In this document: piece after piece, positions 8,427-16,859 of the stretch
How the letters are laid out: each line of letters starts with the position of its first letter
How positions within the stretch are numbered: position 1 is the first letter of the stretch
DNA from: UBA3006 sp036746695
GTDB taxonomy: Bacteria > Actinomycetota > Acidimicrobiia > Acidimicrobiales > Ilumatobacteraceae
NCBI GenBank assembly: GCA_036746695.1
Contig: DAIODP010000001.1
Span: 744,001 to 808,000, forward strand
DNA length: 64,000 nt
Direction: 5' to 3'
Position numbers and translations under genes: made by a program
Notes under the pieces: model-generated
What the model was told of the DNA's origin: nothing
The model's input: only the letters and a program-made list of their open reading frames with translations
Database searches by the model: none

Positions 8427-9512
8427 TTACTTCGGTCGAGCAACCCCAACGACACGCGACCACGACACTGCGCTGATTTTGACTACATCGCCTGTTCGAG
8501 GCGCATGCACCATCTGCCCGTTGCCCACGTACATACCAACGTGGTGAATTGGGTACCCGCTAAAGACAAGGTCGCCCGGCTGAATTGCAGCGGTCGGAAT
8601 ACGGGTGAGCCCCGCGTATTGCGTGCGCGAAGTACGCGGAATGCCTACGCCGGCAACGCCCCATGCATACGAAGTAAGGCCAGAGCAGTCGAACGCATTA
8701 CCTGGAGACTTGGCGCCGAATACGTAACGCACACCCAACTGGCCAATTGCGGCCTTAATTGCAACACCTGCTTTTGAAGATGGCGGTGCAACGTTTGCAT
8801 ATTTCGAGCCCTTAAATTTTGCTGCCTCTGCCTGTGCAGATTCGAGTGCGGCCGCTTCACGGCGTTGCCTCTCGCTGCGCAAGGCCGAACCAAGTTCTCG
8901 CTCTGCTGCCGACTGCATTGCCTCGTATGTGCTTGCCAGCGACTCTGCCGCATTTAAACGAGCCACCGCATAGTCGGCTGCACTCTCTGCTTTTTTGCGT
9001 TGCTTCTCAAGCGTCGCTCGTTCTTTAGCGAGGTCGTCAATTATTCCTTGCAACGCGTCGGTGTTTCCAGCGCCCGTGTTCAAGGCAGCCGAAGTGAGAT
9101 ATTTCTTGCGAACCGAATCGCCAATCGAGCTAGTGGACCCCAAAATGTTCGACAACGTGCTCGAGAATCCGCCGCGCACAAACGATTTCAATGCCGCTGC
9201 TTGCAAGTCGCCCTGCATTGCCACCAGCTCTTTTTCCTTTTCTGCGATGCGCGCCTCAGTCGATGCAATTTCTACGGCCAAGTCTTCTTGCGCGTTAACT
9301 GCCAGTGCGTAGTCCTCGCCAAGCGCGTCAATCTGTTCGCCCAACCGATCCAGTTGGTTGATGATCTCGTTCACGCGACGCTGTTCGTCTGCCGACCCGC
9401 CGGTTGCCTGCACGGGCATGGCAATAACGCCTACAGCCACCGTGGTGGAGAGGATGATGGCGGCCAATACAGGCACGCTTCGACGTATACGCCCAACGGC
9501 GCCACGGATCAT
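8427..9512 (-). CDS. secreted NlpC/P60 peptidoglycan endopeptidase with coiled-coil domain
   Basis: The 361-residue protein has an N-terminal signal or anchor helix (about residues 12-35, ending near VQA), a long alpha-helical coiled coil (about 40-225, rich in Glu, Arg, Ala) and a C-terminal NlpC/P60 domain. The catalytic cysteine is Cys276 in FDCSGL, with His324 in HHVGMY and His336 in MVHAP. This layout matches RipC-type actinobacterial hydrolases that cut peptide crosslinks at division sites and are controlled through FtsEX binding to the coiled coil. FtsEX is not in the window. The role is inferred from architecture. Confidence 0.93.
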   Translation of the reverse strand: MIRGAVGRIRRSVPVLAAIILSTTVAVGVIAMPVQATGGSADEQRRVNEIINQLDRLGEQIDALGEDYALAVNAQEDLAVEIASTEARIAEKEKELVAMQGDLQAAALKSFVRGGFSSTLSNILGSTSSIGDSVRKKYLTSAALNTGAGNTDALQGIIDDLAKERATLEKQRKKAESAADYAVARLNAAESLASTYEAMQSAAERELGSALRSERQRREAAALESAQAEAAKFKGSKYANVAPPSSKAGVAIKAAIGQLGVRYVFGAKSPGNAFDCSGLTSYAWGVAGVGIPRTSRTQYAGLTRIPTAAIQPGDLVFSGYPIHHVGMYVGNGQMVHAPRTGDVVKISAVSWSRVVGVARPK

Positions 9513-9576
9513 GATTCGTTCATCCTACCGAGCCATTCGGCCAGGTGTTAGGCGGCTAATCGCCTATAACTACGGG

Positions 9577-11145
9577 CTATTCCCACTCGATGGTTCCTGG
9601 GGGTTTCGACGTGATGTCGTAGACCACGCGGTTAATACCTTTCACCTCATTGATAATTCGAGACGACATTTTTTCCAACAAGTCGTATGGCAACCGCGCC
9701 CAGTCGGCCGTCATTGCATCTTCACTCGTCACTGCACGAATGATGATTGGGTGACCATACGTTCGCTCATCGCCCATCACGCCCACCGAACGAATGTCGG
9801 CAAGCACAGCAAACGCTTGCCAAATGCTGCGCTCTAAACCAGCAAGTCGAACTTCTTCGCGCACGATGAAATCGGCCTCTTGCAAGATGGCCACTTTGTC
9901 TGGTGTTACTTCGCCAATGATGCGTACTCCCAAACCTGGGCCAGGAAATGGTTGGCGCCACACGATTTCGTCCGGCAGGCCAAGCTCGGTTCCAACTTTG
10001 CGCACCTCGTCTTTAAACAGCGTGCGCAATGGTTCGCATAATTGCAGCGTCATGTCGTCGGGCAAGCCGCCAACGTTGTGATGGCTCTTGATCACGCTTG
10101 CGGTGCCGTCTACCCCGCCGCTTTCAATCACGTCTGGATACAGCGTGCCCTGGACAAGGAACTTTGCGTCGGTAAGGCCGCCCGTGTGTTCTTCAAAGAT
10201 TCGCACAAACAGTTCGCCAATGGCTTTGCGTTTCGCTTCGGGTTCTGTCACGCCCTGCAACTTTTCAAAAAAGCGCGCGCCAGCATCTACATGGATCAGC
10301 TCTATCCCCATGACGCGATGGAACGTCTCGACAACCTGCTCGCTCTCGTTCTTGCGCATCAGGCCGATGTCTACATATATACAAGTCAGTTGCTTGCCAA
10401 CAGCCTTGTGCACGAGGGCTGCAGCAACGGCAGAGTCCACCCCGCCCGACAAGCCACAGATCACGCGATCGGTTCCTACTTGCTTGCGAATTGCAGCAAC
10501 TTGATCCTCGACAATTGACGACATCGTCCAATTGCGCGGCACGCCAACGAGATCGTGCAAAAACCGTTCGAGCACGTCTTGGCCGTGTTCACAATGTGCA
10601 ACCTCGGGATGAAACTGCACTCCCCATATTTTTTTCACTGGGTTTTCAATCACCGCCATCGGCGCTTCTGGGGTGCTTGCCGTTGCAATGAAACCACTCG
10701 GCAATTCAGACACGGCATCGAAGTGGCTCATCCACACACTGAATTGGGCCGGAATGCCTTCGTGCAGCAACTGCGATGCTGCCCCAGAGATGCGTTGCAA
10801 CTGTGTGCGGCCATATTCGCCGCGCCCGCCGCGGGCGACAACCCCACCCAACTGCTGGGCAATCAACTGGGCGCCGTAACAAATGCCCAAAATCGGAACG
10901 CCTAACTCAAAGATTTCACGATCAAGAATCGGGGCACCTTCGACATGCACGCTTGCTGGCCCTCCAGACAAAATGATGGCGATTGGCTTGCGGGCTCGAA
11001 CCTCGTTGGCAGAAATGCGGTGCGGAACGATTTCGGAATACACCTGCGCTTCACGTACCCGACGGGCAATCAATTGGGCATATTGCGCACCAAAATCAAC
11101 CACTAAAACAGTCGGCTGCGGCGTATGTTGTGAAGCGCTAGCCAT
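9577..11145 (-). CDS. guaA: GMP synthase (glutamine-hydrolysing)
   Basis: From ATG 11145 the product is 522 residues, the normal GuaA length; the open frame extends 39 codons further up to 11262 but that part has no family similarity. It aminates XMP to GMP in purine synthesis. The class I amidotransferase domain has Cys89 in LGICYGAQ and the HPE histidine/glutamate pair in QFHPEVAH. The synthetase domain has the PP-loop GLSGGVDS, and the protein ends SKPPGTIEWE, the standard C-terminus. It stands alone, without guaB. Confidence 0.97.
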   Translation of the reverse strand: MASASQHTPQPTVLVVDFGAQYAQLIARRVREAQVYSEIVPHRISANEVRARKPIAIILSGGPASVHVEGAPILDREIFELGVPILGICYGAQLIAQQLGGVVARGGRGEYGRTQLQRISGAASQLLHEGIPAQFSVWMSHFDAVSELPSGFIATASTPEAPMAVIENPVKKIWGVQFHPEVAHCEHGQDVLERFLHDLVGVPRNWTMSSIVEDQVAAIRKQVGTDRVICGLSGGVDSAVAAALVHKAVGKQLTCIYVDIGLMRKNESEQVVETFHRVMGIELIHVDAGARFFEKLQGVTEPEAKRKAIGELFVRIFEEHTGGLTDAKFLVQGTLYPDVIESGGVDGTASVIKSHHNVGGLPDDMTLQLCEPLRTLFKDEVRKVGTELGLPDEIVWRQPFPGPGLGVRIIGEVTPDKVAILQEADFIVREEVRLAGLERSIWQAFAVLADIRSVGVMGDERTYGHPIIIRAVTSEDAMTADWARLPYDLLEKMSSRIINEVKGINRVVYDITSKPPGTIEWE

Positions 11146-11206
11146 GGTGACCAATGACTGTAGTTGAGCGGTGGCAATCGAGCCCAAGAGGTGGAACGAT
11201 GGGTGT

Positions 11207-11455
11207 ATGACAAGCGGAACCGACACCACTATCCCCGACCCACTCGGTGGAAACAATGTCAATCAATGTGTTGGTCTTCTGCAGAAACCAGGTTGTGGTT
11301 CCGAACCCGTGCTCTCGGGCGACCGCGGCGGTTCGATGCAACTCGTTACGTTTGGCGTTCTCCTTGCCGCAATGGTTTTTATCGGCGTTCGCATCGCGCG
11401 CGCGGTGATCAAAGGTGACCGGGCTAAAGACAAGGCTGCTGGTATCAACGACTAG
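11207..11455 (+). CDS. small unknown membrane protein
   Basis: From ATG 11207 the product is 82 residues; an upstream in-frame ATG at 11171 would add 12. The N-terminal half is polar, with PDPLGGNNVNQCVG and a second cysteine in KPGCGSEP, followed by one hydrophobic helix (about residues 46-63, MQLVTFGVLLAAMVFIGV) and a basic tail. It is divergent from guaA and ends 9 bases before the EamA transporter start. It looks like a real gene by position and composition, but I do not recognise a function. Confidence 0.65.
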   Translation: MTSGTDTTIPDPLGGNNVNQCVGLLQKPGCGSEPVLSGDRGGSMQLVTFGVLLAAMVFIGVRIARAVIKGDRAKDKAAGIND

Positions 11456-11464
11456 TTTCTTGGG

Positions 11465-12382
11465 GTGCTGAAAAATCGTGGCGTAGCCGGTGTTGCCTTT
11501 GCGCTCACCAGCTCCACCCTGTATGGCATCACCCCAATTTTTGTTCACGCCGCCTACGACCGCGGCGCCGACCCATTCGGTTTAATGACTGCGCGTTACG
11601 CCATCTCTGCCGCTGTCCTACTCGTCATCCGTTTTGTTCACGTTGGCCTTCGCAAGTGGCCAGAACGCAAAACGTCACTGCAACTGTTTCTACTCGGCGC
11701 ACTTGGCCTGTACGGAAACGGCGTGTGCGTATTTAGCGCACTCGATCGAATGGATTCGGGCTTAGTCATGGTGCTCTTCTACTTCTATCCAATTATTGTG
11801 GTGTTGCTTGGTTGGCTGTTCTACCGACATAAGCCCGCTTCCGTCATTTGGCCCTGTCTCGTTGCAACAATCGGTGGTGTGGCACTGACCGCAAGCGATG
11901 TTTCAAGCGCCGAGGCATCGGGAATTGTGTTCATCATTGTCGGAGCACTTATCTACGCCGTCTACTCGGTACTCGGTTCGCGCGTGATGCCACGTACAGA
12001 CCTGCTCACCGGATTGTGGTTGGTTTTTGCGGGCGCCTCATTTTCATTCACCTTGATGTGGTTGCTCGACGTCCCTGGCATTCCAAGTACCATGCCAATG
12101 AACACCATTGCATGGTTGAGCGCCGTCGAAATTGCACTTGTTGGCACCATCGTTGCAATGGGCGCATTTTTCGCGGGCATGAAGCGCATCGGCGCGAGCA
12201 ACAGCGCTGTCATCCAAACCTTCGAGGTGATCATCACCATCGGCATGGGTATTGCGTTCCTCAACGAATCCCTCACCGCCCGCCAGGTGCTTGGCACCGT
12301 GCTCATCCTTGGCGGCGTTGCCGTATTGGCGCGGGCGGAAGCCAAACGCACCAGTGGTGTTGGTGACGGCTTACACCCCTAG
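11465..12382 (+). CDS. EamA/DMT superfamily transporter
   Basis: The 305-residue protein, starting at GTG 11465, has about ten hydrophobic helices arranged as two EamA repeats (roughly residues 8-140 and 152-292), the pattern of drug/metabolite exporters such as RhaT, YdcZ and RarD relatives. Typical marks are the ITPIF segment after the first helix and the conserved glutamate in helix nine of FLNESLTARQVLGTVLILGG. The substrate is unknown. It lies upstream of the FMN riboswitch, so it is not itself riboswitch-controlled. Confidence 0.9.
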   Translation: MLKNRGVAGVAFALTSSTLYGITPIFVHAAYDRGADPFGLMTARYAISAAVLLVIRFVHVGLRKWPERKTSLQLFLLGALGLYGNGVCVFSALDRMDSGLVMVLFYFYPIIVVLLGWLFYRHKPASVIWPCLVATIGGVALTASDVSSAEASGIVFIIVGALIYAVYSVLGSRVMPRTDLLTGLWLVFAGASFSFTLMWLLDVPGIPSTMPMNTIAWLSAVEIALVGTIVAMGAFFAGMKRIGASNSAVIQTFEVIITIGMGIAFLNESLTARQVLGTVLILGGVAVLARAEAKRTSGVGDGLHP

Positions 12383-12410
12383 CCTTATAGCCACATAGCA
12401 ATTTGAGTAT

Positions 12411-12532
12411 TTCTTGCAGGGTTGGGTGAAATCCCCTACCGGCGGTTAAAGCCCGCGACCCTCACGAGCAATCGTGGGGCTGATCTGGTGAAATTCCAGG
12501 GCCGACGGTCAGAGTCCGGATGGGAGCAAGAA
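12411..12532 (+). promoter_or_regulatory. FMN riboswitch (RFN element)
   Basis: The sequence carries the highly conserved RFN blocks: GGGTGAAATCCCC, CTACCGGCGGT, AAAGCCCGCGA, CTGGTGAAATTCCAG, GGCCGACGGT and AGTCCGGATGGGAG. The closing P1 helix is TTCTTGC at 12411-12417 pairing with GCAAGAA at 12526-12532. FMN binding to this class turns down riboflavin synthesis or transport genes, and here it precedes ribD by 136 bases. The region 12533-12668 must hold the expression platform; see the finding on alternative pairings. Confidence 0.97.
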
Positions 12533-12668
12533 GGCGATAGTTGTGTTTGCGCGTATCACGGAGTGCTCCTTTGGCATTCTGTTTGTTGCTGCGCACGCAT
12601 TGCGCTCGTCGTCCTTGCCCTGCCCCGCCTGAGGTGCCTGAAGCGCAACGACGAAAGAGACGAATGCA

Positions 12669-13658
12669 ATGACCACCAACGACGAACGCATGATGCGACT
12701 GGCAGTTGAGACTGCTTGCACCGCACGTCTGCGCTCGCGCCCAAACCCATGGGTTGGCGCAGTGGTGATTGCACAAAATGGCGAAGTGTTTACTGGCGCG
12801 ACACTCGAGCCAGGAAACGCTCACGCCGAAATCGTCGCACTGAACGCCGCCGCACATCACGCACAAGACTCAACACTGTTCTCAACGCTCGAGCCATGCA
12901 ACCACACTGGGCGCACCGGCCCCTGCACGCAAGCAATCATCGACGCGGGCGTGTCTCGCGTTGTTGTGGGAACACTGGATCCAGACAGCAAAGTTTCTGG
13001 CAGCGGCGTACAACAGCTGCGCGACGCTGGCCTCACTGTGGATGTAGGCGTTCTTGAACAAGAAGTGAAACAACAGCTGGCTGCCTACCTGCATCATCGC
13101 GCAACAGGGCGACCATTCGTAGTTCTCAAAATGGCCAGCACCATTGATGGACGCATTGCAGCAGCAGATGGCTCGAGCAAATGGATCACTGGTGAAACAG
13201 CGCGCAAACGAGTGCACCAACTGCGCGCCGAGAGCGACGCAATTGTTGTTGGCGCCGGAACCGTTCGCGCAGACGATCCGTCACTGACCGTTCGCGACGC
13301 GGACGGGCCGTCGCCTCGACGCATCGTGCTGGGGACAATTGATGCATCAGCAAAAGTTCACCCATGCACGCAATGGGCGGGAACACTGCCCGACTTGCTC
13401 GACACTCTGGGCAAAGAAGGTGTGGTGCAATTGCTAGTTGAAGGCGGTGCACGAGTTGCAGCATCTTTTCATCGCGAGCGCCTCATCAACCAGTACATCA
13501 TGCACATTGCACCCGTCATTGCAGGCGGCGACGATGCAGCAGGTCTATTTGCAGGCCCAGCAGCATCAACCATGGCCGACATGTGGCGCGGGCGCATAGT
13601 TTCCACCACCAATCTCGACGGCGATATCGAAATCATTCTCGAACCGAATCTCAAATAA
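12669..13658 (+). CDS. ribD: bifunctional riboflavin biosynthesis deaminase/reductase
   Basis: The product is 329 residues, starting at ATG 12669. The N-terminal zinc deaminase domain has H52-A-E54 and the PCxxxxxxxxC motif with Cys77 and Cys86 (LEPCNHTGRTGPC). The C-terminal reductase domain (about 115-329) has FVVLKMASTIDGRIA and the NADPH/substrate segment ESDAIVVGAGTVRADDPSLTV. It performs the second and third steps of the GTP branch of riboflavin synthesis. The reductase part is slightly short for RibD. It is the first gene after the FMN riboswitch and is followed after 11 bases by ribBA. Confidence 0.96.
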   Translation: MTTNDERMMRLAVETACTARLRSRPNPWVGAVVIAQNGEVFTGATLEPGNAHAEIVALNAAAHHAQDSTLFSTLEPCNHTGRTGPCTQAIIDAGVSRVVVGTLDPDSKVSGSGVQQLRDAGLTVDVGVLEQEVKQQLAAYLHHRATGRPFVVLKMASTIDGRIAAADGSSKWITGETARKRVHQLRAESDAIVVGAGTVRADDPSLTVRDADGPSPRRIVLGTIDASAKVHPCTQWAGTLPDLLDTLGKEGVVQLLVEGGARVAASFHRERLINQYIMHIAPVIAGGDDAAGLFAGPAASTMADMWRGRIVSTTNLDGDIEIILEPNLK

Positions 13659-13669
13659 AGGACCCCATT

Positions 13670-14917
13670 ATGAGCAAGAACCAAGTTGAAATGTCACCAA
13701 TTGAAGACGTCGTTGCCGCAATCGCACGCGGCGAAATGATTGTGATGGTGGACGACGAAGACCGTGAAAACGAAGGCGACCTCATCATGGCCGCGCAGTT
13801 TGCGACACCAGAAAAGATTGCATTCATTGTTCGCCACACATCTGGCGTTGTGGTTGCCCCACTATCCGGCGAGCGCTGCGACGACTTGCGCCTGCCCCTC
13901 ATGGTGGACAACAACACCGAAAGCCACCGCACCGCATTCACCATCTCGGTCGACTTATTGGAGGGCACTTCCACGGGCATCTCTGCATCCGACCGCGCAG
14001 CAACGCTTCGCGCACTCGCCGACCCAAAGATCTCCCACTCGGCATTCGCCCGCCCCGGCCACATCTTCCCCCTTCGCGCCCGCGAAGGCGGCGTGCTGAA
14101 GCGCGCCGGCCACACCGAAGCCGCAGTCGACCTCGCTCGCCTCGCCGGTTTGCAACCTGCAGGAATCATTTGCGAAATTCAAAACGACGACGGCACCATG
14201 TCGCGTTTGCCCGACCTGCGCAAATTCTGTGCCGAACACAACTTGTTGCTCTCCTCCATTGCCGACCTCGTGGAATACCGCCGACATCACGAACGGCTTG
14301 TAGAGCGCGTTGGCTCTGCAGCAGTGCCAACCGAATGGGGCGGCTTCACCTGCGTTGCATACAAGAGCACCATCGACGGCATCGAACACCTCGCATTCGT
14401 TAAAGGCGACGTGAGTGACGGCACACCCGTGCTCACCCGCGTGCACAGCGAATGTTTAACGGGCGACGTATTCGGCAGCAAGCGTTGCGACTGCGGCCCA
14501 CAACTTGCAGCAGCCATGCAGCAAATCAACGATGAAGGAAAAGGCGTTGTTGTCTACCTTCGCGGCCACGAAGGCAGAGGCATCGGCATTGGCCACAAAA
14601 TTCGTGCGTACTCCTTGCAGGACGAAGGCTTCGACACTGTTGACGCCAACACCGAACTTGGCTTGCCAGTGGACAGCCGCGAGTACGGCATCGGCGCGCA
14701 AATCCTGGCCGACCTCGGCGCACGCGAACTTCGCCTGATGACCAACAACCCAGCCAAATACGGCGGCATTGCCGGCTACGGCTTAAGCATTGTGGAGCGC
14801 GTGCATCTTGATATTGCACCAACCCCAGAAAACGAGGCATACCTGCGCACTAAGCGCGACCGCATGGGCCACGTATTCGATGGATCAGACATTGCAACAC
14901 CAAAGAAGGGAAAATAG
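13670..14917 (+). CDS. ribBA: bifunctional DHBP synthase / GTP cyclohydrolase II
   Basis: From ATG 13670 the product is 415 residues, normal for RibBA; the open frame extends further upstream into ribD but an AAAGGA site precedes 13670. Residues 1-205 are the 3,4-dihydroxy-2-butanone-4-phosphate synthase with DDEDRENEGD (28-37) and the RPGHIFPLRA segment. Residues 210-415 are GTP cyclohydrolase II with zinc ligands Cys262, Cys273 and Cys275, and RGHEGRGIGI. The enzyme makes both precursors of riboflavin. The C-terminal half keeps its zinc site, so it should be active. Confidence 0.97.
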   Translation: MSKNQVEMSPIEDVVAAIARGEMIVMVDDEDRENEGDLIMAAQFATPEKIAFIVRHTSGVVVAPLSGERCDDLRLPLMVDNNTESHRTAFTISVDLLEGTSTGISASDRAATLRALADPKISHSAFARPGHIFPLRAREGGVLKRAGHTEAAVDLARLAGLQPAGIICEIQNDDGTMSRLPDLRKFCAEHNLLLSSIADLVEYRRHHERLVERVGSAAVPTEWGGFTCVAYKSTIDGIEHLAFVKGDVSDGTPVLTRVHSECLTGDVFGSKRCDCGPQLAAAMQQINDEGKGVVVYLRGHEGRGIGIGHKIRAYSLQDEGFDTVDANTELGLPVDSREYGIGAQILADLGARELRLMTNNPAKYGGIAGYGLSIVERVHLDIAPTPENEAYLRTKRDRMGHVFDGSDIATPKKGK

Positions 14918-14920
14918 ATC

Positions 14921-15391
14921 ATGGCAACTTTTGAAGGCACCCACGACGGCAAGGGCATGCGAGTAGGAATCGTTTGTTCACGCTTCAACGAATTCATTGT
15001 CAATGCATTACTCGAAGGTGCAATGCGCGGCCTCGTCGCAAGCGGCGTTCTTGTACAAGATGTTGATGTTGCTTGGGTGCCAGGCGCATTCGAAATCCCC
15101 ATCGCAACAAAAGCAATGGCCACCAGCGGTCGCTACGACACGCTCGTCACACTCGGCGCAGTCATCCGCGGCGAAACCGCGCACTTCGAATATGTTGCGG
15201 GCCCCGTCGCCGACTCGATCGCACAAATCCAACTCGAGACTGGCATGCCAATCGGCTTTGCTGTTCTCACCGTCGAAAACGTGGAGCAGGCAGTAGAGCG
15301 CTCCGGCCCCGGCGCCGGCAACAAAGGCGAAGAAGCCGCTATCGGAGCCATCGAAATGGCCAACGTGTTGAAAGCAGTTCGCGGAAGATAG
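14921..15391 (+). CDS. ribH: 6,7-dimethyl-8-ribityllumazine synthase
   Basis: The product is 156 residues, typical for RibH. It condenses the two RibBA/RibD products to lumazine in the penultimate riboflavin step and usually forms pentamers or 60-mers. Family marks are SRFNEFI, the PGAFEIP loop, and GAVIRGETAHFE with the catalytic His88. It begins 3 bases after the ribBA stop, with GAAGGG as ribosome binding site. It is the last gene of the riboswitch-controlled unit; no riboflavin synthase follows. Confidence 0.97.
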   Translation: MATFEGTHDGKGMRVGIVCSRFNEFIVNALLEGAMRGLVASGVLVQDVDVAWVPGAFEIPIATKAMATSGRYDTLVTLGAVIRGETAHFEYVAGPVADSIAQIQLETGMPIGFAVLTVENVEQAVERSGPGAGNKGEEAAIGAIEMANVLKAVRGR

Positions 15392-15417
15392 CTAAAAATC
15401 AGATTGCTCGAAATGGA

Positions 15418-16266
15418 TTAAGAAGCAACTACTTTTTCTAAGTATGGCTTGTCACCAAGGATTGTTGCGCGGTGCATCACCCGACGATGCGGCATGTAGT
15501 CGGCAGTTGCATAGTGTTGCGTAAGTCGATTGTCCCAAAATGCAAGGTCGTACTGCTTCCACTTCCATCTCACTGTGAACTCGGGTTTAGATACATGCGA
15601 TGTCAAAAAACCGAGGACCATTTCACTTTCGCGGGTTGAAAGCTCCATGATTCGCGTAGTAAACGAATAGTTGACAAAGATTCCGCGTTGCTTACTCACA
15701 GGGTGGGTTCGAACAACCGGATGCACCACCGGTGGGTTTTTAACTCGCGCGCTCTCAACCATTTTGCGAGTCTCTGGCGAATTGCCATAGCGCTCAATCG
15801 TGAATGACGCAGCAATGTCGTGTTCTGCGGTCAACGTAAGGATGAAATCTTTAAACGAGTCAGAAAGAGCCTCATACGCAGCGATGCCACTTGCCCACAG
15901 TGTGTCTCCCCCGAAAGGAGGTAACACTCGAGCAGAAAGCAATGCCCCTAGTGGAGGCTGCTCAATGAATGTCACGTCTGTGTGCCACTCATCACTGTCT
16001 GGTGGATTCTTGTCGTTTGTATCGAGCACAATTATTTCTTTGACATCACCCGTATTCGGATAGATGGGATGGACATGCAATTCCCCAAATCGCTGTGCCA
16101 GATCTCGATGTTGTACTGGAGTGAGCGGTTGATTCTCAAAAAATAAGACCTGATGCTCGACAAGATTTGCCGAGATTTCATCACGCAGGTCATCAGACAC
16201 AGGCTGGCAAAGATCCACCCCAGAAACAAGCCCGCCGAGAGCGGGCGATATACGACTTACCTGCAT
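15418..16266 (-). CDS. TauD/TfdA family Fe(II)/2-oxoglutarate dioxygenase
   Basis: The 282-residue protein has the full iron triad at nearly the E. coli TauD positions: His95 and Asp97 in WHTDVTF, His251 in NRLTQHYA, and the 2-oxoglutarate arginine at Arg266 in RRVMHRATI. Family members release sulfite from taurine or open alkylsulfates, 2,4-D and similar compounds; the substrate here cannot be assigned. There are no sulfonate transporter genes nearby. The gene and its upstream spacer look more AT-rich than the neighbours, which may mean recent transfer. It converges on ribH. Confidence 0.92.
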   Translation of the reverse strand: MQVSRISPALGGLVSGVDLCQPVSDDLRDEISANLVEHQVLFFENQPLTPVQHRDLAQRFGELHVHPIYPNTGDVKEIIVLDTNDKNPPDSDEWHTDVTFIEQPPLGALLSARVLPPFGGDTLWASGIAAYEALSDSFKDFILTLTAEHDIAASFTIERYGNSPETRKMVESARVKNPPVVHPVVRTHPVSKQRGIFVNYSFTTRIMELSTRESEMVLGFLTSHVSKPEFTVRWKWKQYDLAFWDNRLTQHYATADYMPHRRVMHRATILGDKPYLEKVVAS

Positions 16267-16378
16267 AAAGAAAAATTAGCAGATAGTAAAAAGTCCGAAC
16301 TGGACGGTTCAAATGACTCATCTCACCACAATCCGAGGGAAACACTGCACTGGTTACTGCGCTAAGTACACATTGCCT

Positions 16379-16397
16379 GACGGGGAAACGCCCCGTC
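16379..16397 (+). promoter_or_regulatory. GC-rich hairpin just upstream of the phospholipase gene
   Basis: GACGGGG (16379-16385) and CCCCGTC (16391-16397) form a perfect 7-bp stem with a 5-base loop. The ribosome binding site AAAGG follows at 16401 and the gene starts at 16413. There is no T-run, so this is not a clear terminator; it may shape translation initiation or end an unseen transcript. Confidence 0.45.
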
Positions 16398-16412
16398 GCG
16401 AAAGGCACAGCA

Positions 16413-16859
16413 ATGGGCGCAATGCTCCTCGTGCTCGTCGCGGTTGCGAGCATGGCAACCGCCCCACTTCCCTCGCGATACACGCCACCGCCATTTGCGA
16501 CCGATACAGAGGCTGTTCACTACGTGTCGTTCACCCTTGATCTGCAGACGTTTGTGCGCCAACGAAGCGTGTTGAAGCGTGCGTACCCGTTGTTGGATTG
16601 GACGACCGATGGTTGCTCGGCGCCAGTTGTTGGAAGCGAGGGGCGAAGTTTCAATTTTCGTTCGGCTTGTTGGCGGCACGACTTTGGTTATCGAAACTTC
16701 AAACGGCTGGGCACCTTTAACGAATTTGTGCGCCTGCAGATAGATGAACAGTTTCGACTTGATACTGGAACGACATGTGCGCCAAGAGTTCGCACTGCAA
16801 GGTTTCGATGTTTTGCGTGGGCCGAGGTGTTCTTTGTTGCGGTACGCGCAAGTGGTTAA
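16413..16859 (+). CDS. secreted prokaryotic phospholipase A2
   Basis: The 148-residue product fits the actinobacterial secreted PLA2 family (Phospholip_A2_3). A signal peptide covers about residues 1-17 (MLLVLVAVASMATA). The catalytic core is DWTTDGCSAP (62-71) followed by CWRHDFGYRNF, with the His89-Asp90 dyad; Cys68 and Cys86 are placed to form the conserved disulfide. Two further cysteines near the C-terminus could form a second. Such enzymes release fatty acids from the sn-2 position with calcium. Its stop overlaps the convergent Nudix stop by 4 bases. The start is ATG 16413 after AAAGG. Confidence 0.9.
   Translation: MGAMLLVLVAVASMATAPLPSRYTPPPFATDTEAVHYVSFTLDLQTFVRQRSVLKRAYPLLDWTTDGCSAPVVGSEGRSFNFRSACWRHDFGYRNFKRLGTFNEFVRLQIDEQFRLDTGTTCAPRVRTARFRCFAWAEVFFVAVRASG

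Noticed and set aside
11146..11262. Extra 39 codons at the start of guaA
   Set aside because: They precede the conserved amidotransferase start, have no similarity, and overlap a divergent small gene.
12422..12709. ORF through the FMN riboswitch
   Set aside because: The sequence is the conserved RFN RNA; the frame is chance and crosses the ribD start.
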